Positions 50,794 through 59,425 of a DNA stretch of 64,000 bases are shown piece by piece; position 1 is the stretch's first letter, and every line of letters begins with the position of its first letter. This stretch comes from Desulfovirgula thermocuniculi DSM 16036 (lineage in GTDB: Bacteria; Bacillota; Desulfotomaculia; Desulfotomaculales; Desulfovirgulaceae). The stretch covers positions 1 to 64,000 of the forward strand of contig NZ_AUBR01000009.1 in the NCBI RefSeq assembly GCF_000429345.1. The letters run 5' to 3'. A program made the position numbers and the translations under genes. The notes beneath the pieces are model-generated. The model was not told where the DNA came from, did not search any database, and saw only the letters and a list, made by a program, of their open reading frames with translations.

Positions 50794-51066
50794 CTAGCGT
50801 GGTGGGGTTTGCGGGGAGAGGATCTCCCGCAATTTGGATTCCAGCTCCATGATGCGCATGTTCTTGCGCCAAAGGGAGCGCGCGTAGCGGTAATTGGCCC
50901 GGTGCAATTTCCTGTTTTCCCTTTCCAGCCGGACGAGGTGGGCCGCCCTTTCCTTTTCCATCCTCTCCAGGAGGCACATGAGCACGCGGCGGCTCAGGCG
51001 CAGCTGATCTACCTTCTCCTCCAGCTCCCGCACGCGCAGCTTCAGCTCCAGCACGTCCAAGCGCAT
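50794..51066 (-). CDS. coiled-coil hypothetical protein
   Basis: The 90-residue protein is very basic and almost entirely heptad-like (LDVLELKLRVRELEEKVDQL, then RLERENRKLHRANYRYARSL), so a long coiled coil is likely, with a short Pro-rich tail. No membrane segment or cysteine pair. It lies between dapL and the DUF3842 gene on the same strand. I recognise no family. Confidence 0.65.
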   Translation of the reverse strand: MRLDVLELKLRVRELEEKVDQLRLSRRVLMCLLERMEKERAAHLVRLERENRKLHRANYRYARSLWRKNMRIMELESKLREILSPQTPPR

Positions 51067-51129
51067 ACACCCCCGGCAGGCAATTTGTTTTTAGTATATG
51101 ACCCTGCCGCCGGTTATAGAAAGGAGCCC

Positions 51130-52293
51130 TCAAAAGGCAAAAGATCTCCTGATGCGCTCCACCGCCTCCTCCAGCACCTCTACTTCCTGCACCAGGGCAA
51201 TGCGCACGTACCCCTCTCCCCTGGCGCCAAAGGCCACCCCGGGTATGACCAGCACGCCGGCCCGGTGCAATAGCTCCAGGGCGAACTGCCGGGAAGAGGT
51301 GTAACCCGGTGGCAGAGGGGCCCAGACAAACATGGAGGCGCGGGGCTTGGGCACGTGCCAGCCGCAGCCGGCCAACCCTTCCACCAGCACGTCCCGCCGC
51401 TTCATGTAGGTGCGGGCCATCTCCTCCACACAATCCTGCGGCCCCTCCAGGGCGGCAATGGCCGCTTCCTGCACTACCCTGAAGACGCCGTAATCTATGT
51501 TGGACTTTAACTGGGCCAAAACGGCCAGCACTTCCCGGTTGCCCACGGCAAAGCCGATGCGGCACCCGGCCATGTTATACGTCTTGGAAAGGGAGTGAAA
51601 CTCAATGCCCACTTCTTTTGCTCCCGGGACTTCCAGAAAGCTCGGCGGCTTAAAGCCGTCGTAGGCCAGCTCGGAATAGGCCGCGTCGTGGCAGACCAGG
51701 ATATCGTAGTGGCGGGCAAACTCCACTACGCGGGCAAAGAAACTCCTGTCCGCCGAAGCGGCCACCGGGTTGTTGGGGTAGTTAATCCACAAGAGCCTGG
51801 CCCTCCTGGCCACATCTTCCGGAATTGCCTCCAGGTCGGGAAGGAAGCCGTTCTCCGCCAGCAGGGGCAGGGGGTAGATTTCCCCGCCGGCCAGGAGGAT
51901 GCTGCCGGCATAGATGGGGTAACCGGGATCGGGCACCAGGGCCAGGTCACCCTCTTCCAGGTAGGCCAGGGCCAGGTGGGCCAGCCCGTCCTGGGAGCCC
52001 ATCAGCACCAGGACCTCGCTCTGCGGGTCCAGCTCCACACCAAAGCGGCGCCGGTACCAGGCGGCAACCGCCTGGTGCAGCCGCGGCAAGCCGGCCAGGG
52101 GGTAACGGTAATTGGTCGGCTCGTCAACGGCACGGTGCAGGGCGGCAATGATGTGGGGTGCCGGCGGCCGGTCCGGGCTGCCCACGCCGAGGTTAATCAC
52201 CTTTACCCCCCGCGCCTCGACGGCCTTTTTGTGCGCCTCCATCTCGCTGAAGATGCCCGTGCCCAGGTTTTTAATGCGTTTGGCTACCCTCAC
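51130..52293 (-). CDS. dapL: LL-diaminopimelate aminotransferase-like enzyme
   Basis: The 387-residue fold-type I PLP aminotransferase has FSEMEAHKKAVEARGVKVINLGVGSPD near the N-terminus (shown by IFSEME and GVGSPD), NYPNNPVAA, CHDAAYSELAYDG, the PLP lysine in SLSKTYNMAG (about 232), and GRIGFAVG-type loop. DapL makes LL-diaminopimelate directly from tetrahydrodipicolinate. Closely related aminotransferases of other specificity exist, so the name is likely but not certain. GTG start. Confidence 0.82.
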   Translation of the reverse strand: MRVAKRIKNLGTGIFSEMEAHKKAVEARGVKVINLGVGSPDRPPAPHIIAALHRAVDEPTNYRYPLAGLPRLHQAVAAWYRRRFGVELDPQSEVLVLMGSQDGLAHLALAYLEEGDLALVPDPGYPIYAGSILLAGGEIYPLPLLAENGFLPDLEAIPEDVARRARLLWINYPNNPVAASADRSFFARVVEFARHYDILVCHDAAYSELAYDGFKPPSFLEVPGAKEVGIEFHSLSKTYNMAGCRIGFAVGNREVLAVLAQLKSNIDYGVFRVVQEAAIAALEGPQDCVEEMARTYMKRRDVLVEGLAGCGWHVPKPRASMFVWAPLPPGYTSSRQFALELLHRAGVLVIPGVAFGARGEGYVRIALVQEVEVLEEAVERIRRSFAF

Positions 52294-52321
52294 TTAAAAA
52301 CACCCCGATACGCTATATTTC

Positions 52322-53155
52322 TCAGGCGGTCCTCCCCGCCAGCGCAAGCATCTTTTCCACCACTTCATCGGGGGCCGTAACCTCCCCCAGGCGGCTGTAC
52401 CTGCGGTGGCCCGCGCCGTGGTAATCGGAGCCCCCCGTGGCCAAGAGGCCGTAGCGCCGGCACAGCCCCCGGTAGTGCTCCACCATCTGCGGCGTGTGTT
52501 CCGGGTGGTAGACTTCCAGGCCCTGCAGGCCCGCGGAAACCAGCCGGGGTATCAATTCCTCGCACCGGGAAAGCCCCGGGTGGGCGAGCACTGCCACCCC
52601 CCCGGCGCGGCGGATGAGCAGCACGGCTTCTTCGGGAGCCATCTTCAGCCTGGGCACGTAAGCCGGGCCGTGCCGCTCCAGGTACCTGGCAAAAGCCTCC
52701 GCCACCGAGCCCACCGCTCCTATTTCCACCAGGGCCCTGGCCACATGGGGGCGGCCCACCGTCCCCTCCCCGGCCAGCGCCAGCACCCGCTCCAGCGCCA
52801 GCGGGATGCCCAGGGCGCGGATTTTTTCCACCATCCTTTCCACCCGGGCCAGGCGCGCCTTTTCCAGGCGGGCCAGTTCCTCCCGCAGGAGAGGGTGGTG
52901 CGGGTCAAAGAGGTATCCTAGGAGGTGCACCTCTCCGTCCTCTTCCTCGGCTGCCAGCTCCACGCCGGGTAAAACGGTGATGCCTATCTCCCGACCCGCC
53001 TCCAGGGCAGGGGCAACGCCCCTGATGGTGTCATGGTCCGTAACGGCCAGGGCCGTCAGCCCCGCCTTCCCGGCCTTCTCCACCACCTCCGCCGGGTTTT
53101 CCGTACCGTCGGAGGCGCTGGTGTGCACGTGTAAGTCGCAAGGCAAGGTGTTCAC
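52322..53155 (-). CDS. PHP-domain phosphoesterase
   Basis: The 277-residue metal-dependent phosphoesterase of the PHP family (COG0613; YciV/TrpH type) has DLHVHTSASDGT, AVTDHDTIRG, GVELAAEEEDGEVHLLGY (in part), LAHPG and GGSDYHGAGH, which together hold the metal ligands. Related enzymes hydrolyse 3',5'-nucleoside bisphosphates or trim RNA 5' ends. The gene lies between dapL and the dipeptidase. Confidence 0.88.
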   Translation of the reverse strand: MNTLPCDLHVHTSASDGTENPAEVVEKAGKAGLTALAVTDHDTIRGVAPALEAGREIGITVLPGVELAAEEEDGEVHLLGYLFDPHHPLLREELARLEKARLARVERMVEKIRALGIPLALERVLALAGEGTVGRPHVARALVEIGAVGSVAEAFARYLERHGPAYVPRLKMAPEEAVLLIRRAGGVAVLAHPGLSRCEELIPRLVSAGLQGLEVYHPEHTPQMVEHYRGLCRRYGLLATGGSDYHGAGHRRYSRLGEVTAPDEVVEKMLALAGRTA

Positions 53156-53174
53156 CCCATTGTTTTTTCGACTT

Positions 53175-54158
53175 TTAGAGCGCTAAATCCTGCCGCGGCA
53201 AGACCTGGTGTAAAACCCGCCAGAAATTGCCGCCCAAGATGGCAGCAATTTCCTTTTCCCGGTAGCCCCTTTCCCACAGGGCGCGGGTGAGGTTTGGCAG
53301 GCGGGACACGTCCTCCAAGCCGGGAACCACGCCGTCTATGCCGTCGAAGTCCGAACCTATCCCCACGCAGCCAATCCCGGCCAGGGAGACGATGTGGTCC
53401 AGGTGGTCGAGGAGTCTCTCCAGGGAAGGCTCCGTGGGGTGGATAAAATCCGGGCAAAAGCACAGTCCCACCACGCCCCCCGCGGCGGCCAGGGCGCGGA
53501 TCTGTTCGTCGGTGAGGTTGCGCCTGTGGGGACAGATCCTGCGGCTGTTGGAGTGGGAGGCAACGACCGGTTGGGCCGACTCCTCCAGCACGTCCCAAAA
53601 GCCGGCCTCAGAAAGGTGGGAAACGTCCACCACCATTCCCAGCCGGTTCATCTCCCGCACCACCTCCCGCCCGAAGCGGGTGAGCCCGCCCCGGGTCCCC
53701 TCCTCGCCCACCCCGTCGCCGAGCTCGTTACGACCGTTCCAGGTCAGGGTGAGGCACCTCACCCCCAGCCGGTAAAACATGCGCAGCACCTCCAGCCTAC
53801 CGGCCAGCGCCTCCCCTCCTTCGACGGCCAAGAGCACGCCCGTCTTGCCGCTTACCCGCGCCCTGACCATGTCGGCAGCGCACCTGACCGGCATCAATTC
53901 TTCCCGGTTCTTCTCCAGTTCCTCATACGCGCGGGCCAGGAGTTCAAGGGCCCTCACCGTAGCCCGCTCACGGTGGGCCGGGGAAATAAAGGCGGCCATA
54001 AACATTAAGCCCACGCCGCCCCGGCGCAGGCGGCGGAGGTCCACATGCCCTCCCCGGCCCACATCGGCTAGAGAGCGGCCCTGCTCTTCCATGGCCGTGA
54101 GCACGTCGCAGTGGGCATCGATGATCATAAAGCGGTAATGAAGGGCCAGCCATTCCAT
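53175..54158 (-). CDS. membrane-dipeptidase family metallopeptidase
   Basis: The 327-residue amidohydrolase-fold enzyme of the renal dipeptidase (M19) family has IIDAHCDVL (metal site 1), AVEGGEAL (bridging Glu), VDVSHLSEAGFWDV, ASHSNSRRICPHRRNL and GIGSDFDGID. It hydrolyses dipeptides, often with D-residues; some relatives act on tetrahydrofolate. The in-frame extension upstream to 54275 crosses the spoVS terminator and is rejected; ATG 54158 follows GGGAG. Confidence 0.9.
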   Translation of the reverse strand: MEWLALHYRFMIIDAHCDVLTAMEEQGRSLADVGRGGHVDLRRLRRGGVGLMFMAAFISPAHRERATVRALELLARAYEELEKNREELMPVRCAADMVRARVSGKTGVLLAVEGGEALAGRLEVLRMFYRLGVRCLTLTWNGRNELGDGVGEEGTRGGLTRFGREVVREMNRLGMVVDVSHLSEAGFWDVLEESAQPVVASHSNSRRICPHRRNLTDEQIRALAAAGGVVGLCFCPDFIHPTEPSLERLLDHLDHIVSLAGIGCVGIGSDFDGIDGVVPGLEDVSRLPNLTRALWERGYREKEIAAILGGNFWRVLHQVLPRQDLAL

Positions 54159-54181
54159 GCCGCACCAGCTCCCAAAATTAA

Positions 54182-54218
54182 AAACCTGTTTATTCTTTAT
54201 GCAAGAATAAACAGGTTT
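54182..54218 (-). terminator. intrinsic terminator of spoVS
   Basis: A 16-bp perfect stem (54182-54197 with 54203-54218) and a 5-nt loop; on the minus strand it is followed by TTTTTAATTTT. Confidence 0.9.
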
Positions 54219-54258
54219 AAAAGCAAGATAAAAATTAGCAAAAACCCCGGCATAATCT

Positions 54259-54519
54259 TTAACGTGGCTGCACAATTAACTTGATGGCCGTTCTTTCTTC
54301 ACCGTCAATGATGACGTCCGTAAAGGCAGGGATGCAGATGAGGTCCAGCCCGTGGGGTGCCACAAACCCCCTGGCTATGGCCACTGCCTTTACCGCCTGG
54401 TTAAGGGCACCGGCGCCAATGGCCTGCAGCTCCGCACAGCCGCGCTCCCGGATGACCCCTGCCAGGGCACCTGCTACAGAGTTGGGGTTTGACTTTGCCG
54501 AAACCTTTAATACCTCCAT
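54259..54519 (-). CDS. spoVS: stage V sporulation protein S
   Basis: The 86-residue Alba-fold protein is near-identical in pattern to SpoVS: MEVLKVSAKSNPNSVAGALAG, QAIGAGALNQAVKAVAIARG, and FTDVIIDGEERTAIKLIV. SpoVS influences sporulation after septation and binds nucleic acid-like ligands in some reports. The gene has its own sigma-H-like promoter, a GGGGAGG site and a terminator, so it is monocistronic. Confidence 0.96.
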   Translation of the reverse strand: MEVLKVSAKSNPNSVAGALAGVIRERGCAELQAIGAGALNQAVKAVAIARGFVAPHGLDLICIPAFTDVIIDGEERTAIKLIVQPR

Positions 54520-54561
54520 GCTTGATGACCTCCCCGCAACCTAGTGCAACTCCTGAAGTAT

Positions 54562-54590
54562 ATATTTGCTAAAGCCTAATAAATTCCTCT
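54562..54590 (-). promoter_or_regulatory. sigma-H-type promoter of spoVS
   Basis: On the minus strand AGAGGAATT (54590-54582), 11 nt, AGCAAATAT (54570-54562). This matches the sigma-H pattern RnAGGAWWW / RnnGAATWW except one -10 base. B. subtilis spoVS is also under sigma-H control, which supports the call. Confidence 0.6.
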
Positions 54591-54606
54591 CGCCCCGCAA
54601 TAATTT

Positions 54607-55113
54607 TTACAATCTTTCCACCTGTTTGTTGAAGACCAGAACCCTGCCGCCTTCGCGGAAGGCAAAGAGGTGCTTTTCCTCGGCCATGTAGCGCATGCCG
54701 TCCAGCATGTGCTTGATGAGCCTTTCCCGCAGGATGAGCTCTTCCTCGTAAATTGCCTCGTTGGTTTCGGCCACCAGGTCCTCCCCCAGGAAGTGGCGCA
54801 GCACTTCCACCATCAGGGCTATTTCCTCCTGCACGAGGCTTTCCACATCGCGCTGCACCCTGATGATGGTCAGGTTGCCGTAAGAGCGGTGGTCGACCCG
54901 CTTTATGCGAACTTGCCTCTCCTCCAGCAGGTTAAAAACCTCAATGCTCTCCGCCAGCCGGCCTTTTAAAGCGCTTTTCTCCGCGCGGGAGAGGGCCCGG
55001 GAAGCAATAAAGTTGAACTCCAGCACCTGGCGGTCGGGCGCGAAATTTATGGTTGCCACCTCCGGGTAACGCACCAGTATGGCGGTCAGCAGTTCCACGC
55101 TACCCTCAACCAA
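54607..55113 (-). CDS. conserved hypothetical protein
   Basis: The protein of about 168 residues is soluble and mixed alpha/beta, with one strand pair near the N-terminus (ATINFAPDRQVLEFNFIA), a helix-rich middle (EEIALMVEVLRHFLGEDL) and FREGGRVLVFNKQVERL at the end. No cysteine pair or known motif. TTG 55113 has a well-spaced GGGAGG; GTG 55122 lies too close to it. Position between rny and spoVS suggests a sporulation-era or RNA-related role, which is a guess. Confidence 0.7.
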   Translation of the reverse strand: MVEGSVELLTAILVRYPEVATINFAPDRQVLEFNFIASRALSRAEKSALKGRLAESIEVFNLLEERQVRIKRVDHRSYGNLTIIRVQRDVESLVQEEIALMVEVLRHFLGEDLVAETNEAIYEEELILRERLIKHMLDGMRYMAEEKHLFAFREGGRVLVFNKQVERL

Positions 55114-55224
55114 AGGCGACACCCTCCCGGCTCAAACTGCAACACGTATAACTTCTTTTCCGGAGGATATAATCCTGCCTCCGCCGCCACGCCGGGAAGA
55201 AAATTTTTTCTCCCAGAAAAGGAA

Positions 55225-55248
55225 AGCGACCCCTTTTGAAGGGGGTCA
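55225..55248 (-). terminator. hairpin after rny
   Basis: GTGACCCCCTTC and GAAGGGG/TCGC-like arms on the minus strand form a stem overlapping the rny stop region, followed by a weak T-rich run (TTTCCTTTTC). Confidence 0.6.
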
Positions 55249-56784
55249 CTTGGCGTACTCCACCACCCGCACTTCCCGGATGATGGTTACTTTTATCTGG
55301 CCCGGGTACTCCAGCTCTTTCTCTATCTTCTTGGCAATCTCCCGGCAGAGGCGCACGGCTCCCAGGTCGTCCACCTTCTCCGGCTTGACCATAATGCGCA
55401 CTTCCCGCCCGGCCTGAATGGCGTACGACTTCTCCACACCCTCAAAGGAGCTGGCAATTTCCTCCAGTTTCTGCAGGCGCTTCACGTAGGCCTCCAGCGT
55501 CTCCCGGCGGGCCCCCGGGCGGGCTGCCGAAATGGCGTCTGCCGCCTGCACCAGGACGGCGGTGATGCTCTGGGCCTCGTGATCCCCGTGGTGGGCGGCT
55601 ATGGCATTTATAACCTCGGGGTGCTCCCGGTACTTTTTGGCCAGTTCTACGCCAATGGCCACGTGTGGTCCTTCCACCTCGTGGTCCACCGCCTTGCCTA
55701 TGTCGTGCAGCAGGCCGGCCCTTTTGGCCAGCTGGGCGTCCACGCCCAGCTCGGCGGCCATGATGCCGGCCAGGTGGGCCACTTCAATGGAGTGCTTCAA
55801 AACGTTTTGCCCGTAACTGGTGCGGAACTTCAGACGGCCCAGGAGGTTAATGAGGTCGGGGTGCAGGCCGTGCACGCCGACCTCCATGGCCGCCTGCTCC
55901 CCGGCCTGCCGGATCTGGCTCTCCACTTCCTTCCTGGCCTTTTCCACCATCTCTTCGATGCGGGCGGGGTGTATGCGCCCGTCCACAATGAGCTTCTCCA
56001 GGGCCACCCTGGCAATCTCGCGGCGGATGGGATCGAAACCGGAGAGGATTACCGCCTCCGGAGTGTCGTCGATAATCAGGTCGATGCCCGTTAAGGTTTC
56101 AAAGGCCCGAATGTTGCGCCCCTCCCGGCCGATAATGCGGCCCTTCATCTCGTCGCTGGGAAGGGGTATTACGGATACGGTGGTTTCGGTGACGTGATCG
56201 GCGGCACACCGCTGGATGGCCAGGGAGATGATGTCCCTCGCCCTTCTTTCTGCCTCTTCCCTGGCCCTGCTCTCAATTTCCTTAATCATTAACGCCGCTT
56301 CGTGCTGCACTTCCTTTTCAATTTCCGCCAGGAGCTGCTGGCGTGCCTCTTCGCTCGTTAGTCCGGAAATGCGTTCCAGCTCGCTCCGCTGCTTGCGGCA
56401 GAGCTCTTCCAGCTGCGCCTTTAAGCCCTCGACTTCCGCCTCCTTGCGGCAGAGCGCCTCTTCCTTGCGCTCGACGGCCTCAATCTTGCGGTCGAGGGTT
56501 TCCTCCTTTTGCAGCAGGCGCCTCTCCAGCCTCTGGAGCTCGAACCTCCTTTCCTTGTGCTCCCTCTCCACTTCATTGCGGAAGCGCAGGATTTCTTCCT
56601 TTGCCTCCAGGATTGCCTCCCGCTTCTTGGCTTCGGCTGCCTTTTCGGCTTCCTCAATGATCTTCTTTGCCTTTTCCTCGGCGGAAGCTATGCGGCCCTC
56701 CGCCAGGAACTTGCGCATGAGATAACCCGCGGCAAAGAAGACCACGGCTGCCAGCACCAGCATCAGCACACTGGGTACCGACAA
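55246..56784 (-). CDS. rny: ribonuclease Y
   Basis: The 512-residue endoribonuclease starts RNA decay at the membrane. One N-terminal membrane helix (about 5-22), a long charged coiled coil (about 25-190), a KH domain (about 205-270, [15 protein letters not shown]) and an HD domain (about 330-420, [10 protein letters not shown]) match RNase Y closely in order and length. TTG 56784 follows GGAGGTGAG. A hairpin with eight T ends 17 bp before the start, so rny is either attenuated or has a promoter inside that region. Confidence 0.96.
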   Translation of the reverse strand: MSVPSVLMLVLAAVVFFAAGYLMRKFLAEGRIASAEEKAKKIIEEAEKAAEAKKREAILEAKEEILRFRNEVEREHKERRFELQRLERRLLQKEETLDRKIEAVERKEEALCRKEAEVEGLKAQLEELCRKQRSELERISGLTSEEARQQLLAEIEKEVQHEAALMIKEIESRAREEAERRARDIISLAIQRCAADHVTETTVSVIPLPSDEMKGRIIGREGRNIRAFETLTGIDLIIDDTPEAVILSGFDPIRREIARVALEKLIVDGRIHPARIEEMVEKARKEVESQIRQAGEQAAMEVGVHGLHPDLINLLGRLKFRTSYGQNVLKHSIEVAHLAGIMAAELGVDAQLAKRAGLLHDIGKAVDHEVEGPHVAIGVELAKKYREHPEVINAIAAHHGDHEAQSITAVLVQAADAISAARPGARRETLEAYVKRLQKLEEIASSFEGVEKSYAIQAGREVRIMVKPEKVDDLGAVRLCREIAKKIEKELEYPGQIKVTIIREVRVVEYAK

Positions 56785-56800
56785 CTTCTCACCTCCTCAC

Positions 56801-56825
56801 AAAAAAAAGACCGAGTATGCCTCGG
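56801..56825 (-). terminator. intrinsic terminator before rny
   Basis: CCGAG (56825-56821) and CTCGG (56815-56811) with loop GCATA, followed by TCTTTTTTTT. It terminates the structured RNA upstream, or attenuates rny. Confidence 0.85.
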
Positions 56826-56828
56826 CAG

Positions 56829-57005
56829 AAAAAAGAATCGGTACTACCTTGTCGCCGTAACACGGGCGGCAAAAACAGCCCAACCCCTCCTCCGGAGGGG
56901 GATCCTGCAGCCTTGCGTTTTGCCCCCGAGAAAGGGGTTGTCGTTTATATCAAACCCGTGCCGCGCCTGGGCGCGCACCAGTAGTAACCAATTCTATTTT
57001 CTCCC
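56829..57005 (-). ncRNA. candidate rod-shaped small RNA between recA and rny
   Basis: The minus-strand transcript has paired ends: AGAATTGGT(T)ACTAC (56995-56981) with GTAGTACCGATTCT (56847-56834), a 14-bp stem with one bulge. Inside are CACGGG/CCCGTG (56960-56955 with 56866-56861), a large internal loop, and AACCCC/GGGGTT (56939-56934 with 56887-56882) leading to a GC-rich tip, plus a side hairpin CGCGCC/GGCGCG. A consensus promoter lies just upstream and U runs follow. Size and rod shape recall 6S RNA, but I do not see its conserved bases. Confidence 0.6.
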
Positions 57006-57012
57006 AAAAGTT

Positions 57013-57042
57013 ATTCTATACGTTTTCAGGTAGGCGTGTCAA
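57013..57042 (-). promoter_or_regulatory. promoter of the recA-rny small RNA
   Basis: On the minus strand a perfect TTGACA (57042-57037) lies within the last recA codons; TAGAAT (57018-57013) follows at 18 nt, or TATAGA (57020-57015) at 16 nt. Start near 57006. Confidence 0.7.
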
Positions 57043-58081
57043 GCCCGCCAGCCCCCGGCCCTTCCACATCCACGGCGGAGGGAGGCTTGAGGCCGCCCAT
57101 GTTGAGCTGCTGGCGAATTTTTTGCTCTATCTCGCCGGCAATTTCCGGGTGCTGGCGCAAGAACTCCTTGACGTTCTCCCTACCCTGGCCGAGGCGTTCC
57201 TCCCCGTACGAGTACCAGGTACCGCTCTTGGTGATGATCTTTAGTTCGGTGGCCAGGTCGAGGAGGGCACCCTCCTTGGAAATGCCCGTACCGTACATGA
57301 TGTCGAAATCTGCCTGCCTGAAAGGCGGGGCCAGCTTGTTCTTGACCACCCTCACCCGCGTGCGGCTGCCTATGATTTCCGAACCCTGCTTTAACGCTTC
57401 CAGCTTGCGGACTTCCAGGCGCACGGAGGCATAAAATTTAAGCGCCCTCCCGCCCGGGGTTGTTTCCGGGTTGCCGAACATGACGCCCACCTTTTCCCGC
57501 AGCTGGTTGATGAAGATGGCCGTCGTGCGGGACTTGCTGACGGCGCCGGTGAGCTTGCGCAGGGCCTGTGACATGAGGCGTGCCTGCAGCCCCACCTGCA
57601 GGTCGCCCATTTCCCCCTCCAGTTCCGCCCGCGGCACCAGCGCCGCCACCGAGTCGATGACCACCACGTCCACGGCCCCGGTGCGCACCAGGGCCTCGCA
57701 GATCTCCAGCGCCTGCTCTCCTGTGTCGGGCTGGGAAACCAGGAGGTTGTCGATGTCCACGCCCAAATTCTTGGCGTAGTTAGGGTCCAGGGCGTGTTCG
57801 GCGTCAATGAAGGCCGCTATACCGCCGGCTTTCTGGGCCTCGGCAATGATATGTAAGGCCACGGTGGTCTTCCCCGAAGACTCCGGCCCAAAGATCTCCA
57901 CTATCCGCCCCCGCGGCACACCGCCTATACCCAGGGCAATGTCAAGGGAAAGGGCACCGGTGGGGATAACCTCCACTTGAAAGCGGGTGGTTTCCCCCAG
58001 CCGCATGATGGAGCCCTTGCCAAACTGCTGCTCTATCTTGGCCAGGGTGGCTTCCAGTACCTTGATCTTCTCGCTGGACAC
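57026..58081 (-). CDS. recA: recombinase RecA
   Basis: The 351-residue recombinase forms filaments on single-stranded DNA, exchanges strands and triggers LexA cleavage. P-loop [13 protein letters not shown] (about 67-79), the MAW-type motif, L2 with [22 protein letters not shown], and a Gly/Pro-rich end ([12 protein letters not shown]). Length is normal and no intein is present. GTG start after AAGGTGG. It follows cinA, as in many Firmicutes. Confidence 0.98.
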   Translation of the reverse strand: MSSEKIKVLEATLAKIEQQFGKGSIMRLGETTRFQVEVIPTGALSLDIALGIGGVPRGRIVEIFGPESSGKTTVALHIIAEAQKAGGIAAFIDAEHALDPNYAKNLGVDIDNLLVSQPDTGEQALEICEALVRTGAVDVVVIDSVAALVPRAELEGEMGDLQVGLQARLMSQALRKLTGAVSKSRTTAIFINQLREKVGVMFGNPETTPGGRALKFYASVRLEVRKLEALKQGSEIIGSRTRVRVVKNKLAPPFRQADFDIMYGTGISKEGALLDLATELKIITKSGTWYSYGEERLGQGRENVKEFLRQHPEIAGEIEQKIRQQLNMGGLKPPSAVDVEGPGAGGLDTPT

Positions 58082-58124
58082 GAAAAAACACCACCTTAAA
58101 AGAGGATTTAAAAGGGGAAGAACC

Positions 58125-59378
58125 TTACCCGGAAAATCCCCGCAGCAGGTACAGCCGCACCATGTTCAGGGCGGCATTGGCTGCGCCCTGCCTCACCGCC
58201 TCGCGCCGCCCGGGAAAGCGGAACTCCCGGGCCAGGGAGCCCTCCGGCACATCCAGGGCAATATAAGTGAGGCCCACGGGCTTATCGGGAGTACCCCCCT
58301 CGGGGCCTGCAATCCCCGTCACGCCAACCCCTATGTCCGCCCCCGCCAGCAGCCTTGCCCCCCGGGCCATGGTCACGGCCACCTCCCGGCTGACCGCACC
58401 GCAGCTCTGCAAGAGTTCACCGGGCACGCCCAAGACCTTTTCCTTAACCCGGTTGTGGTAGGCCACCAGGGAACCCAGGAAGTAACGGGAGCTACCGGGC
58501 ACGGAGGTGAGGCGGGCCCCAATAAGGCCGCCCGTGCAGGACTCGGCCAGCGCCAGGGTCAGGCCGCGCTCCGCCAGCAGGCGCCCTACCACCTCTTCCA
58601 GCACCTCGTCGTCAAAGCCGAACACGTAGTCCCCCAGGCGTTCCTGTACCCGGCCCAGAAGGTCGCCCACCACCTGCCGCGCCTGCTCCGCGCCGGCGGC
58701 GCGCGCGGAAACGCGCACGTGCACCTCCCCGGGCCTGGCAAGGTAAGCTATGCTGGCCTGCTCCCCTTCCAGGTCCCCGATGAGCTGTTGCACCCCCACC
58801 TCACCGAGCCCCGTTACCTTGATTACGCGGCTGTAGATGACCGGCCCGCGGCCAACCAGGGAGGAAAGGTACGGGACCACCGCTTCCTCAAACATGGCCT
58901 TGAGTTCCCCCGGCGGCCCGGGAAGGAGAACCAGCACCTTCCCCTGGTGCTCCAGCAAGGCTCCCGGGGCCGTTCCCACCGGGTTGGGCAGGATGCGGGC
59001 GCCCGCAGGAAAGCAGGCCTGCTTGGCCACGCCTTCGGTTACGGCCACTCTCCGCCTGGCGGCATACTCCTCCAGGCTCCGGAGGGTGGGCTCATCCACC
59101 ACCATGGGCAGGCCCAGCACCCCGGCCACCGTCTCCTTGGTGAGGTCGTCGCTGGTGGGGCCTAGACCGCCGGTGATGATGATCAGGTCGGCCCTCTGCA
59201 GGGACTGCCTTAAGACCTGCGCCAGGCGCTCCCAGTTGTCGCCCACCGTGGTATGCAGGATGACCTCAATACCCAGCGCCAGGAGCCTGCGCCCCAGGTA
59301 CTGGGCGTGGGTGTTGAGGATCTCCCCCAGCAGGAGCTCCGTTCCCGTAAAAATTAACTCGGCCTGCAAAGCAACCAC
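58125..59378 (-). CDS. cinA: CinA: competence/damage-inducible protein, NMN deamidase type
   Basis: The 417-residue protein joins an N-terminal molybdopterin-binding-like domain (about 1-170, [36 protein letters not shown]-ribose-type pyrophosphatase in homologues) and a C-terminal PncC domain (about 255-410, [31 protein letters not shown]) that deamidates nicotinamide mononucleotide. It precedes recA by 43 bp, the usual cinA-recA pair. TATAAT at 59423-59418 (minus strand) with TTCCGG 17 nt upstream is a probable promoter. Confidence 0.95.
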   Translation of the reverse strand: MVALQAELIFTGTELLLGEILNTHAQYLGRRLLALGIEVILHTTVGDNWERLAQVLRQSLQRADLIIITGGLGPTSDDLTKETVAGVLGLPMVVDEPTLRSLEEYAARRRVAVTEGVAKQACFPAGARILPNPVGTAPGALLEHQGKVLVLLPGPPGELKAMFEEAVVPYLSSLVGRGPVIYSRVIKVTGLGEVGVQQLIGDLEGEQASIAYLARPGEVHVRVSARAAGAEQARQVVGDLLGRVQERLGDYVFGFDDEVLEEVVGRLLAERGLTLALAESCTGGLIGARLTSVPGSSRYFLGSLVAYHNRVKEKVLGVPGELLQSCGAVSREVAVTMARGARLLAGADIGVGVTGIAGPEGGTPDKPVGLTYIALDVPEGSLAREFRFPGRREAVRQGAANAALNMVRLYLLRGFSG

Positions 59379-59425
59379 TTCCCCGCACTTGCGTTGTTAA
59401 GATGGTACTTAGAGTTAATTATACC

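Noticed and set aside
50349-52321. Cobalamin riboswitch upstream of the cob genes
   Set aside because: I looked for the B12-box-like GCCACTG and related segments in the spacers before cobU, DUF3842 and dapL and found none; the spacers are short.
56829-57005. c-di-GMP-I riboswitch in the recA-rny spacer, suggested by an ACGCAAGGC stretch after a CCCC/GGGG hairpin
   Set aside because: The GGCAAA strand and its pairing with AAAGCC are absent, and no tetraloop/receptor is visible; kept only as an unclassified structured RNA.
57987-59165. 392-codon plus-strand ORF across recA start and cinA
   Set aside because: Antisense shadow; no family motif, and cinA and recA are unambiguous.
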